Shown one piece after another: positions 1 to 9,784 of a stretch of 64,000 bases of DNA (its first letter is position 1; every line of letters begins with the position of its first letter). Both the position numbers and the translations under genes were made by a program. A model generated the notes under the pieces. That model searched no databases. It had not been told where the DNA came from and saw only the letters and a program-made list of their open reading frames with translations. The DNA is from Riptortus pedestris (taxonomy: Eukaryota > Arthropoda > Insecta > Hemiptera > Alydidae): positions 4,835,001 through 4,899,000 of the forward strand of contig CM032228.1 of NCBI GenBank assembly GCA_019009955.1, in the 5' to 3' direction.

Positions 1-312
1 TTTAGAGAAATTTTCTCAACACTTCTTTTCAATATGAACTACCAGGTACCTCAAATGAAAAAAATTATTCAAATGTATGTCAATATTTTCTCATTAATAA
101 TTCAAATCTATGCATAATGCACAGGAAACGGGAAATATGACAATATGCAGAACAGTGAAGTCTTGCATAAAAAATAATTTTAAAAAGGGTTAACCCTAAA
201 CACTGGGACGGGTAAATGTCATAATATTGTGCAAAGTAAAGCCTTGCCAAAAATATACCACCAACATTCAGCCCCAAATGAATTCCCGAGCGAAGCCGGG
301 TATCTCAGCTAG
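1..312 (+). mobile_element. Helitron-like element, 3' end only
   Basis: This is the 3' third of a non-coding repeat whose fuller copy follows immediately; positions 1-312 closely match 1280-1612. It ends in a short GC hairpin (285-300, CCCG...CGGG), then CTAG at 309-312 and a TATATA tract. A 3' hairpin followed by CTRR next to a host T is the classic Helitron terminus. No Rep/helicase coding is present, so it is non-autonomous. The family name is inferred from end structure only. Confidence 0.55.
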
Positions 313-321
313 TATATATAT

Positions 322-1612
322 AAAATTGTAACCTCTGTCTGTACATTGATTTTTTTCGCGAAATTTCACGATAACTTTTCGTTTCACATGTCATAGACAC
401 CATAACTGCATTTTGTTTCTTTGGTGTCTGTTTGTTTGTTTGTTTGTTTATTTGTTTGTTTGTTTGTTTGTTTGTTACCTTTTCACGCATAAACGGCTGA
501 ACCGAATGTTATGAAACTTGGTATGTATATTACTACTAGCCCAACTTAGACTTTAGGCTATATCAAAATTCTCTAAAACGAACAGGAGTGGGGGTTATAA
601 AGGAGGCCTAAAAATAAAAATAGCGATATTTCATTTCCTATTGCCTTTTCAGCAAATATGCACATAACAAAAGTTGTTTATTTTGTAATTTAGAGTAACT
701 TTTGTTATATGCACTTTTGACGTATACAGAAGTATAAATGAGTTATACGCTAAAAACAATAGCGGGAGTCCATAATTTTATTTGGCACAAAAGACTCAAC
801 CGAACTAAACCAAACTCGCTATGTGAATTAATACTAACGATTTCCTTATAATAAGCCATACTAACATTTCTAGGGACGGGCAGGAGTGGGGGTTATAAGG
901 GAGGCCTGAAATTAAAAATAGCGATATTTCGTTTCCTATTGCTTTTTCAGCAAATATGCACATAACAAAAGTTGTTTATTTTGTTATTTAGAGTAACTTT
1001 TGACATATGCACTTTTGCCGTATACGGAAGCATAAATGAGTTATAGGCTATAAACTAAAGCGGGAGTCCACAATTTTATTTGGCACAAAAGACTCAACCG
1101 AACTAAATAAAACACTCAGTATGTGTATTAGCACTAACGCCTTCCTTATAATAAGCCATACTAACATTTCTAGGGACGGGCAGGAGTGGGGGTTATAAGG
1201 GAGGCCTGAAATTAATAATAATGATTTCCTATTGGGGTTTCGGCAAATATGCACATAACAAAAGTTGTTTATTTTGTTATTTAGAGAAATTTGCTCAGCA
1301 CTTCTTTTCAATATGAACTACCAGGTGCCTCACCTGAAAAAATTAATTCAAATGTATGTCAATATTTTTTCCTTAATAATTTAAATCTATGAATAATGCA
1401 CAGGAGACGGGAAATATGACAATATGCAGGACAGTGAAGTCTTACATAAAAAAAATAATTTTATTATTAACAAATGCCAACAACGGGTAATAACCCTAAT
1501 CACTGGAACGGGTAAATGCCAAAATATTGTGCAAAGTAAAGCCTTGCCAAAAAAATACCATCACCATTCAGCCTCAAATGAATTCCCGAGCGAAGCCGGT
1601 TATCTGAGCTAG
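322..1612 (+). mobile_element. Helitron-like non-autonomous element with internal tandem repeat
   Basis: The element starts after a TA tract (GTAACCTCTGTCTGTACATT from about 328) and ends with a hairpin and CTAG at 1609-1612, again followed by (TA)n. It contains a (TTTG)n run at 427-474. A module of about 300 bp (GGCAGGAGTGGGGGTTATAA ... AAGTTGTTTATTTTGTTATT) occurs about three times, near 580-880, 880-1180 and 1180-1290. No convincing ORF is present. Other copies or fragments lie at 6809-6922, 8892-9478 (reverse), 10088-10258 (reverse, internally deleted) and 47780-48260. Confidence 0.55.
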
Positions 1613-1637
<25 letters not shown>

Positions 1638-1643
<6 letters not shown>

Positions 1644-1764
1644 GAACGGACCTCATTTTCGTCATCTTCAAGGAAGGATCATGGATATTTAAAGACATAT
1701 TTTTAAAATCACATCATAAGTGCAACGTCAATAGCTGATTTTCCTTTAGGGAAATCTGCTAATA
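1638..1764 (+). mobile_element. TIR-element (MITE) remnant upstream of cuticle gene 1
   Basis: The stretch from ATTTTGAACGGACCTCATTT to GGGAAATCTGCTAA matches one half of the TIR family whose best copy is 47105-47774. The same remnant, with the same junction (AATAAGGTT...), lies upstream of cuticle gene 2 at 9481-9604. It therefore predates the duplication that gave genes 1 and 2. It sits about 140 bp upstream of the TATA box. Confidence 0.6.
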
Positions 1765-1854
1765 AGGTTCTCATAGATGCTGTGTGGTAGCATGGGATAG
1801 TTGTCATATTATTAGTAAAGCAGTTAGTAATTAGGAGTAGTAGATATATATTTG

Positions 1855-1942
1855 GTGTGAGACGAGAGAGAAGGAGGTGGAAATATTGCACAAGCCTCAA
1901 CTATATAAACACTCTCCTTGCCCATACAGCCACAGTCTCAGC
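1855..1942 (+). promoter_or_regulatory. Promoter of cuticle gene 1
   Basis: The order is a GA-rich box (GAGACGAGAGAGAAGGAGG, about 1859-1877), ATTGCACAA (about 1885-1893), TATATAA (1902-1908) and a leader of about 35 nt to the ATG at 1943. The block is nearly identical in front of all seven cuticle genes here. The GA box resembles GAGA-factor sites and ATTGCACAA resembles a C/EBP half site; both binding roles are inferred. The 5' UTR must be very short if transcription starts 25-30 bp after the TATA box. Confidence 0.75.
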
Positions 1943-2940
1943 ATGGCTATCAACAAGGTGAACACTCGTACAACTATTTTAGTAATACGCTAGTCATAAC
2001 TAAGTTTTCAGTAATAACACTGAAAAATATGTGACATAGTTATATTGATATTTTTAGAAATGCGTTCAATTTATTCAAGTATTAAATTTCATTTTTTTGA
2101 ATTGATTATAATATACATTTTTTGAAGAAATCTTAGAAAATATATAAAACGTATTTTGAGGGAAAAAAACGATAATGGTACAGTGGTAGAAAGGCATTTC
2201 TTTACTATTTCGATGTAAATATCAAGGTTTTAATGTGAGATTTTATATTTCAGGTTATCGTCTTCGCCGCTCTGGTGGCAGTTGCTAGGGCTGGAGTAGT
2301 CGGTGCACGTGCAGTATACGCCCCAGGAGCACCTCTCGCCAGTGCATATGCTGCACCATATGCTGCATCCTATGCTGCTCCCCTAGCTAGGGCATATGCT
2401 GCACCACTCGCTGCCAGGTATGCTGCTCCTCTCGCCGTTGCTGCCCCCGTCGCCCGCTATGCTGCTCCAGTAGCTGTTGCTCATGCTGCTCCAGTAGCTC
2501 ATGCTGCCGTCGATGAGTACGACCCACACCCACAGTACAGCTACGCCTATGACATCCAGGACGCTCTTACCGGAGACTCCAAGAGCCAGCACGAGTCCCG
2601 TGACGGAGATGTTGTCCAGGGAAGCTACTCCCTCATCGAACCCGATGGTTCCAGGAGGACCGTAGACTACACCGCTGACCCAGTCAACGGATTCAACGCC
2701 GTCGTCCACAAGGAAGCTGGAGTCCACGCTGCACCAGCCGTTGCTGCTGCTCCAGTTGCTGTAGCCCACGCCCCCATTGCAAGGTACGCTGCACCAGCTC
2801 TTGCTGCACCCATTGCAAGGTATGCTGCACCAGCTCTTGCTGCACCCATTGCAAGGTATGCTGCACCTCTTGCAAGGTACGCCCCAGCCATCGCCCATGC
2901 TCCACTCGCATACTCCGCCGGACATGCTATCCTTCATTAG
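1943..2940 (+). CDS. RR-2 cuticular protein, gene 1 (two exons)
   Basis: Exon 1 is 1943-1957 (five codons, MAINK) with a GT donor at 1958. Exon 2 is 2254-2940 after a TTTCAG acceptor. The 233-residue product is a predicted secreted structural protein of cuticle. Joining the exons gives a signal peptide ([18 protein letters not shown]). Then come AAP(V/L)AARYAAP-type repeats, a central RR-2 chitin-binding domain ([14 protein letters not shown] ... [11 protein letters not shown], chitin_bind_4 family), and C-terminal [11 protein letters not shown] repeats ending [10 protein letters not shown]-2 proteins are typical of hard cuticle. An intron inside the signal peptide is usual for insect cuticle genes. 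This copy has Arg in GARAVYAPG where the others have Pro, and RTVDYTADP with Asp. The frame is open throughout. The function follows from the domain. Confidence 0.92.
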
Positions 2941-5126
2941 ATATAAGTAAATATTTTTTTTACCATGTAAATATAAAACCTAAAATCTAAAACTTCTTTT
3001 TTATTTATCTCTCCTTCTTGTCAACATTCCTGTCATTTGAACTATTAGGTCGGTGCAGTTACCAATCTGTACCTTCCATAGTGTTCTTATATGTCGTTTC
3101 TGATTTCTTTCATAGAAATATAATTAATTGGCTGTTATCTTCAGACACCAATTAAAAAACATGATTATTTGTGATGTAGGAATTCTTAACTTAACTTACA
3201 TTGTTTATTAAGTTTCGTAAGACATATTCTTGAAGAGTATAATATGATGCCCAGGTTGACTTTATTGTGCTCGGGCATTTCAATGCTAAGACTCAAGAGA
3301 ACTTCAGTTTCGGTCAACAATAGCAGCGCATTGCCTCCATGACACAATCAGCAACTATGGAATTAGATGCATAAATATCGCTTCGGCTAAAAATGTGCCA
3401 GTTAGTAGTACTCATTTCCCAGCTAAGGACATCCATAACTACGTTGACCATTCCTGGTGGCAGGTGGAGGAACTAGATTGATCATGTGCTAGTTGCTGAA
3501 AGACACCCAAGCTCTGAAGATGTTAGGAGTTTCAGGGAGGTTGGCTGAGATTCCGATCATCCCCTTGGTTTGAATTGAATTAAAGCAACGGTTAAAGAGG
3601 ATTCACTAGAGTGAAAGTATTCCTCAAAGACCTCAAAGGTTTTTTTTCTGGGCTGTAATTTCAATGGATTATACACTGTAGGGACTCATTTTAAGGGTTT
3701 GGATGTTTATTTCGACATGAAAGCAACATTTATGTATTGTATTTTCATTAAACAAAAAGAATTTCGTAGACAAATAAAAAGTTATTTACGTTAGGAAATG
3801 TAGGTAACCAATTTGAAAAATGTAGTACAAACACAAATACTAAGTCGGAATAAAATATGAATTAGTTTTTAAAAATTAGTTTACGCAATAAAACCATGTA
3901 CAACAATGTCTGATACCGGTTGTCCATCGCGATGTTCGGACCTGTATTTCGGATGAGGGAACATAATCTGGCAACCTCCTCACGCTTGTTGCTGACGGCG
4001 AGTGTTCGCGGAAGATTGAGCTCCGCGAAGAGTGAAGCAGGCGCGTGACAAGGATGACGTCATCCACCGTCCACTCATCGTTGCCCTGGACTGGGGACCT
4101 CGCTGCCAGCGTATGCCACGAGGGGGGACCGGTAGGAAAGGGCAAGAAGGAGACGGGACAAGATGGGAGTCTAGTGCGGCAAAAAGGAGCTATATTATCG
4201 TCGAGCTGAAAAACCCCCTAACAATGCAAGAGTAGGCGCAAAAGGGCCCGTCGGGTGATGAAGCAGGGAAGAAACAAGGAGGGGAAGAAAAGGACAATAA
4301 AATAAAGTGAGTACTCACATTTATTTCAATATTCGTCGCACATCGACGCCAACGGGCTTTAACGCAATAATGGGCATCGAAGCAACCAGCTCCACCACAA
4401 GTTCCAATCAACCCACAGCAGCTGTCCAATGGAACATCATTAGATATCAAAGCTCAACAATTTCCTTATTATTTGTACTCATTATTATTGATATGACTTA
4501 ATTATATTTTATTACCCATCCATGCTTCATAATTTACAACACCATACCCTTCCACCATACTGTCCACTCTCTCAAACTCACAAAAAGGGGCGAAGGGGCA
4601 TCTCCCTATACATCTTTTTATGGGAAGCCTCTTCGATCCCCAAACAGCGAAGTATAAAACTTGTGCAGTCTTCTCTATCTAATCTGTGAGGTTTTAGATG
4701 AAAGAACGTTAGCCAAGACAGACCCTATCTTGCCAGGAAGAATGTATTACTGTCCCCTTCTTGTGAGATTTCCTTCACCACCAAAAATCTATAATTTCCT
4801 GCTTTTCTTTCTGAAAGGCAACAAAGTAATCATTGCCTTCCTCAGAAGGCTCAGCATTTGCCAATTCGCCGTTATCTATATCCTTTGGTTATAAGGATAT
4901 CTAAGAACTTTCAGAATCATCTTTTCTTAGTTTCAGTTCTTCTCGTTCAAGTTCAGATTCGTTCCCTGCTTCCGGGACATCAGAATGGTTTCCAGGATCT
5001 AGCAAGGAGTTTACAACTTCACTGAGCTCTACAGAATCGCCTGAGTTAAATATTTAAGTCCGCTTAAAGGACATCTTCTACGAGGCAGACTATTTGAGGA
5101 AGTTGATAGATCAGCAATGAGCAATG
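2941..5126. other. 3' flank of cuticle gene 1 and unassigned sequence
   Basis: About 2941-3200 resembles the 3' flanks of cuticle genes 2 (14859 on) and 5 (43028 downward), so it is duplicated with the gene. A canonical AATAAA is not obvious just after the stop. From 3200 to 5126 I see no recognisable gene. A GC-richer patch at 3880-4260 has short ORFs on both strands (89 aa on -, 67 aa on +) that resemble nothing I know. Confidence 0.5.
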
Positions 5127-6652
5127 TGATCTCCCAGGTCAATTAGTATTATTGTCCCTGTGATCTCCCGGGTCAATTAGTATTATTGTCACTGATCTCC
5201 CGGGTCAATTAGTATTATTGTCACTGTGATTGATCTCCCTGGTCAATTAGTATCATTGTCTCTGTGATCTCCAGAGGTCAATTAGTATCATTGTCACTGT
5301 GATCTCCCAGGTCAATTAGTATCATTGTCACTGTGATCTCCAGAGGTCTATTAGTATTATTGTCACTGTGATCTCCAGAGGTCTATTAGTATTCTTGCCA
5401 CTGTGATCTCCCAGGGCAATTAGAATTATTGTCACTGTGATCTCCCAGGTCAATTAGAATTATTGTCACTGTGATCTCCCAGGTCAATTAGAATTATTGT
5501 CACTGTGACCTCCGAGGTCAATTATTATTATTGTCACTGAGATCTCCCGGGTCAATTAGTATTATTGTCACTGTGATCTCCCAGGTCAATTAGTATCATT
5601 GTCTCTGTGATCTCCAGAGGTCAATTAGTATTATTGTCCCTGGGATAGATCTCCCTGGTCAATTAGTATCATTGTCTCTGTGATCTCCAGAGGTCAATTA
5701 GTATCATTGTCACTGTGATCTCCCAGGTCAATTAGTATCATTGTCTCTGTGATCTCCAGAGGTCAATTAGTATTATTGTCACTGTGATCTCCGAGGTCAA
5801 TTATTATTATTGTCTCTGTGATCTCCCAGGTCAATTAGAATTATTGTCACTGTGATCTCCCAGGTCAATTAGTATTATTGTCACTGTGATCTCCCGGGTC
5901 AATTAGTATTATTGTCACTGATCTCCCGGGTCAATTAGTATTATTGTCACTGTGATCTCCCGGGTCAATTAGGATCTCCAGAGGTCAATTAGTATCATTG
6001 TCACTGTGATCTCCAGAGGTCAATTAGTATCATTGTCTCTGTGATCTCCAGAGGTCAATTAGTATCATTGTCACTGTGATCTCCAGAGGTCAATTAGTAT
6101 CATTGTCTCTGTGATCTCCAGAGGTCTATTAGTATTCTTGCCACTGTGATCTCCAGAGGTCTATTAGTATTCTTGCCACTGTGATCTCCAGAGGTCTATT
6201 AGTATTATTGTCACTGTGATCTCCAGAGGTCTATTAGTATTCTTGCCACTGTGATCTCCCAGGGAAATTAGAATTATTGTCACTGTGATCTCCCGGGTCA
6301 ATTAGTATTATTGTCACTGATCTCCCGGGTCAATTAGTATTATTGTCACTGTGATCTCCAGAGGTCTATTAGTATTATTGTCACTGTGATCTCCAGAGGT
6401 CTATTAGTATCATTGTCTCTGTGATCTCCAGAGGTCAATTAGTATTATTGTCACTGTGATCTCCCAGGTCAATTAGTATCATTGTCACTGTGATCTCCAG
6501 AGGTCAATTAGTATCATTGTCACTGTGATCTCCAGAGGTCAATTAGTATCATTGACACAGTGATCTCCCTGGTCAATTAGTATTATTGTCACTGTGATCT
6601 CCCAGGGCAATTAGTATCATTGTCACTGTGATCTCCAGAGGTCTATTAGAAT
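5127..6652 (+). repeat. 34-bp minisatellite, about 45 copies
   Basis: The unit is CTGTGATCTCCCAGGTCAATTAGTATTATTGTCA with variants: CCAGAGGTC in place of CCCAGGTC, TCTATTAG in place of TCAATTAG, and TATCATTGTCT in place of TATTATTGTCA. Some units lack CTGTG. Variant units recur in blocks, which suggests expansion of multi-unit segments. There is no coding capacity. The array lies between genes 1 and 2. Confidence 0.95.
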
Positions 6653-6808
6653 CAGTAAGTTTCATTCCTGGCTAGTCTTTGACGCAGGGGCTGCGTAAAC
6701 TAAGCACGTTTCCTAAATGCTGTTATGATTCAATACTGATCTCATGCCACATGTAGTTTCACATGATACGATCATAAACCTCGTCTAGAGTTGTATCAGA
6801 ATATTACA

Positions 6809-6922
6809 TTGTAACCTCTGTCTGTACATTGATTTTTTTCGCACATTGAAGTCTTACTATCAAAATACCATCATTAGTCAGTCAAGAATGATTTCCCGGG
6901 CATCGCCGGGTACCATAGCTAG
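6809..6922 (+). mobile_element. Helitron-like element, internally deleted
   Basis: The 5' end (GTAACCTCTGTCTGTACATT) is joined after about 30 bp to the 3' end. That end has the hairpin CCCGGGCATCGCCGGG, CTAG at 6919-6922 and then TA repeats. Only the two ends of the family remain. Confidence 0.5.
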
Positions 6923-6924
6923 TG

Positions 6925-6959
<35 letters not shown>

Positions 6960-7260
6960 CTAGCTAAGGTACCCGGCTTCTCTCGGGAAATAATTAGAGG
7001 CTGAATAGAGAGGGTATTTTTACAGCAACGCTTCAATGTGTGCAATTGCACTTCCCTCCACGACGTATTGATTTTCTGAAATAGCCAATCCTAAAGTGTA
7101 ACTTTTGGGGAATAATAGAATAAAAATTTTAGTTTTGAAAAATAAATGAAAATGTGTTCGTAATCTATCCCTCTCGACTTTTTGACTCGCCGTTTTTGAA
7201 TAATTCAAACCATAATCATGTATAGCATTTATTATAATTAAAACCATCTATAATCTCAGG
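6960..7260 (-). mobile_element. Helitron-like element (reverse)
   Basis: It begins at a (TA)n tract with CTAG at 6960-6963, then GGTACCCGGCTTCTCTCGGG (hairpin, reverse sense). It shares sequence with 46689-46925, including GCTTCAATGTGT and ATAATCA(T/C)G(T/G)ATGGCATTTATTATAAT. It is non-coding. The other terminus is not clear. The stretch 7260-7945 beyond it is AT-rich and holds nothing I recognise. Confidence 0.45.
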
Positions 7261-7949
7261 TAAGAAAAAAATGAACATATTTCCTGTCAAAAACCAATCC
7301 GAGCACATATAGTTTGAGCATAGTTTTATACATAAGATTATATTCATAATAGTAAATCGCAGTGTAAATCACTTCCCGTAATGCCAACATTTCACAGGAA
7401 ATAAGTAAACTCAATTAACTGTTTTGCCTCTCGTCAATTTCCGCTCTCGCGTGAGCGTCATCATCATTGTTTTCCTTAAATTATTGATTCAGAATATTAT
7501 TTTAAAAATTTTTCTACCTGAGTGAAGTAAATAATAGTGGTACCTTAGAAATAATTTCATTTATATTCAAAAAGCTAGATGAGGGGAAGAGAGCCCTCCC
7601 TGCAACCTAAGTAATACTTTAAACACTCATATCGAGTATATATTAAATACCGGAAATGCTCTTATAGTTTACATTTTTATTGAAAATAAATAACAAAGTT
7701 ATTTTATAGGGAAAATAAATAAATGAGAAGGAGGCGACGGAGATTTATAACCTCATAAATCGGAATCATTCTTAGAACTATCATGTAAGACTAAAACATA
7801 ACATCTTTTGTCATAATACGCATTTATTATAACCATTTAAATAAGTACTAAAAAAATGAATGACTCCCGCCATAGTTTTAGCGTATATCCCGTGTTTACT
7901 ATATTCTACGACAGAAGTGAAAGCAACAAATGTTAGTCTAAATAAAAAA

Positions 7950-8891
7950 GTACGTCACGCAGAGGCTGCGTAAACAAAGCAGATTTCCCACGTGAAGTTT
8001 TACAATAGAGAAATCTGCCCAATAACAAGTGTAGTAGTAAGGGATCTCAAAACTTAATCACGAGGGACGAACAGTTACGAAAACGGCCGCCAGAGCTCTC
8101 TGCGGAAAGTACCGAACGTTAATATTGAAGATACAGAATATATGTATAGAACAATATGTATAGTAAATTTAATTTGCAATAAGATTGATTCTAAACAATT
8201 TTTCGATCCGACGCATAATAACGAAGATATTTTGGATTTTCAAATATCCTCCCCTCTAAAACCCCCTCCAAATGGTCCGATTTCAGCCATTAACGAACTT
8301 GATCTTTCTTTTTACATAAAACGATTAAATTCCAAGTTTGGTAACGATCAAACAAAAATTGCGTCCGCTTGACCGTTAACAGACATATATATATTCTATT
8401 TTTGAGGCTGCATCGCTTGGAAGTATCGTCATTATGAGAATTTCGGCTATCTGCTCCAGCGGTTGGAATTTTTGTTCTGCAAATTTTCAATGGAAATGCG
8501 TCCATCTTCGTCAGGCATAAATTTGATTTGAATGGCTACTTCAATTATCATATGTTTTGGAGTTTTATTTTATTTCATACTTTCAGAAACGTGGAAAGCC
8601 ATACTGAAATAAAATAGAACTCCAAAACATATGATAATTGAAGGAGCCATTTAAATAAAATTTATGCCTGACGAAGATGGACGCATTTCCATTGAAAATT
8701 TGCAGAACAAAAATTCCAACCGCTGGAGCAGATAGCCGAAATTCTCACAATGAATATATATATAATTTTGAAAGGACCTCATTTTCGTCATCTCCTGGGT
8801 AGGATCGATGGACATTTGAAGAAATTTGTTGAAACTCGCGTCATGAGTACGACCTCAATAGCTGATTTCCCTCAGGGGAAATCTGCTAAAA
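7950..8891 (+). mobile_element. TIR element (MITE family) carrying a foldback insertion
   Basis: The left end (TACGTCACGCAGAGGCTGCG) matches the TIR of the 47105-47774 copy. The body runs through GCAGATTTCCCACGTGAAG, GATCCGACGCATAATAACG and the TTAACAGACATATATATA tract, then a foldback (8429-8753), then ATATATATAATTTTGAAAGGACC to GGGGAAATCTGCTAA. In other copies only an (AT)n tract lies at the foldback position, so the foldback was probably inserted into that tract. The right TIR is incomplete. Confidence 0.65.
8429..8753. repeat. Foldback: 149-bp inverted repeat with 27-bp spacer
   Basis: Arm 8429-8577 (TCATTATGAGAATTTCGGC ... GTTTTATTTTATTTCA) is nearly the reverse complement of 8605-8753. 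The spacer 8578-8604 includes TTTCAGAAACGTGG. Only a few mismatches are visible, so a long hairpin is possible in single strands or RNA. No ORF is supported. Family unknown. Confidence 0.9.
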
Positions 8892-9478
8892 GTAAACAGC
8901 TTTTTTTATGTGCACGACTGCCGAAAAGCAAATAGAAAATGAAATATCGCGAATTTTTATTTCAGGCAAATTTTAATATAGCTTGGAAGAATTAATGCTA
9001 ATTCACATACCGAGTTTTGTTAAGTTTGGTTCAACCGTTAGTGCCGAATAAAATAGTTGGCTCCCACTTTAGTTTTAATGTATATCTCGTTTATACTTTG
9101 TTATAAAACAAAAGTTAATATAACAAAAGTTACTCTAAATAACAGAATAAACAAATTTTGTCATGTGCATATCTGCCAAAAACCAATAGGAAACGGAATA
9201 TTGTTTTTAATTTCAGGCCTCCCTTATAACCCCCACTCCTGTTCGTCTCAGAGAATTTTTATATAGCCTAAAGTCTAAGTTGGGTTAGTTGTAATATACC
9301 TACATACAAAGTTTCATAAAATTCGGTTAAGCCGTTTATGCGTGAAAAGGTAACAAACAAACAGACACGAAAGAAACAAAATGCAGATATGGTGTCTATG
9401 ACATGTGAAACGAAAAGTTATCTTGAAATTTCCAGAAAAAAATCAATGTACAGACAGAGGTTACAATTTTATATATAT
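8892..9478 (-). mobile_element. Helitron-like element (reverse)
   Basis: This is a reverse copy of the 322-1612 family, with CAGGCCTCCCTTATAACCCC, AAAACCAATAGGAAACGGAA and, at its 5' end, AATGTACAGACAGAGGTTAC near 9450, followed by TATATATAG. The hairpin/CTAG end is missing at the left, where it abuts TIR-element sequence. It is non-coding. Confidence 0.5.
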
Positions 9479-9480
9479 AG

Positions 9481-9604
9481 ATTTTGAACGGACCTCATTT
9501 TCGTCATCTTCAAGGAATGATCAATAGATATTTAAAGACATATTTTTGAAGTCACATCATAAGTGCACCCTCAATAGCAATTTTCCTTTAGGGAAATCTG
9601 CTAA
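9481..9604 (+). mobile_element. TIR-element remnant upstream of cuticle gene 2
   Basis: This is the same remnant and junction as at 1638-1764 upstream of gene 1. It supports a shared origin of the two promoter regions. Confidence 0.6.
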
Positions 9605-9696
9605 TAAGGTTGTCATAGATACTGTGATGTACCTTGGGATAGTTGTCATATTATTAGTAAAGCAGTTAGTAATTAGCAGTAGTAGATATATATTTG

Positions 9697-9784
9697 GTGT
9701 GAGACGAGAGAGAAGGAGGTGGAAATATTGCACAAGCCTCAACTATATAAACACTCTCCTTGCCCATACAGCCACAGTCTCAGC
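9697..9784 (+). promoter_or_regulatory. Promoter of cuticle gene 2
   Basis: The conserved block has the GA-rich box (about 9701-9719), ATTGCACAA (about 9727-9735), TATATAA (9744-9750) and the ATG at 9785. Its sequence is essentially the same as in the other six genes. Confidence 0.75.

Noticed and set aside
2383..2937. Long ORFs antisense to each cuticle gene (for example 184 codons here, 205 at 14238-14855, 215 at 32367-33014)
   Set aside because: They mirror the Ala/Pro-rich codons of the real exon and have no signal, domain or splice support.
5127..6652. Regular repeats resembling a CRISPR array
   Set aside because: Units are contiguous with no unique spacers, and the DNA is eukaryotic; it is a minisatellite. 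The same applies to the 76-, 78- and 97-bp arrays.
8664..8730. CTGACGA ... GAAA in the foldback arm, similar to a hammerhead ribozyme core
   Set aside because: Helices II and III can be drawn loosely, but I could not find a helix I closing on both sides.
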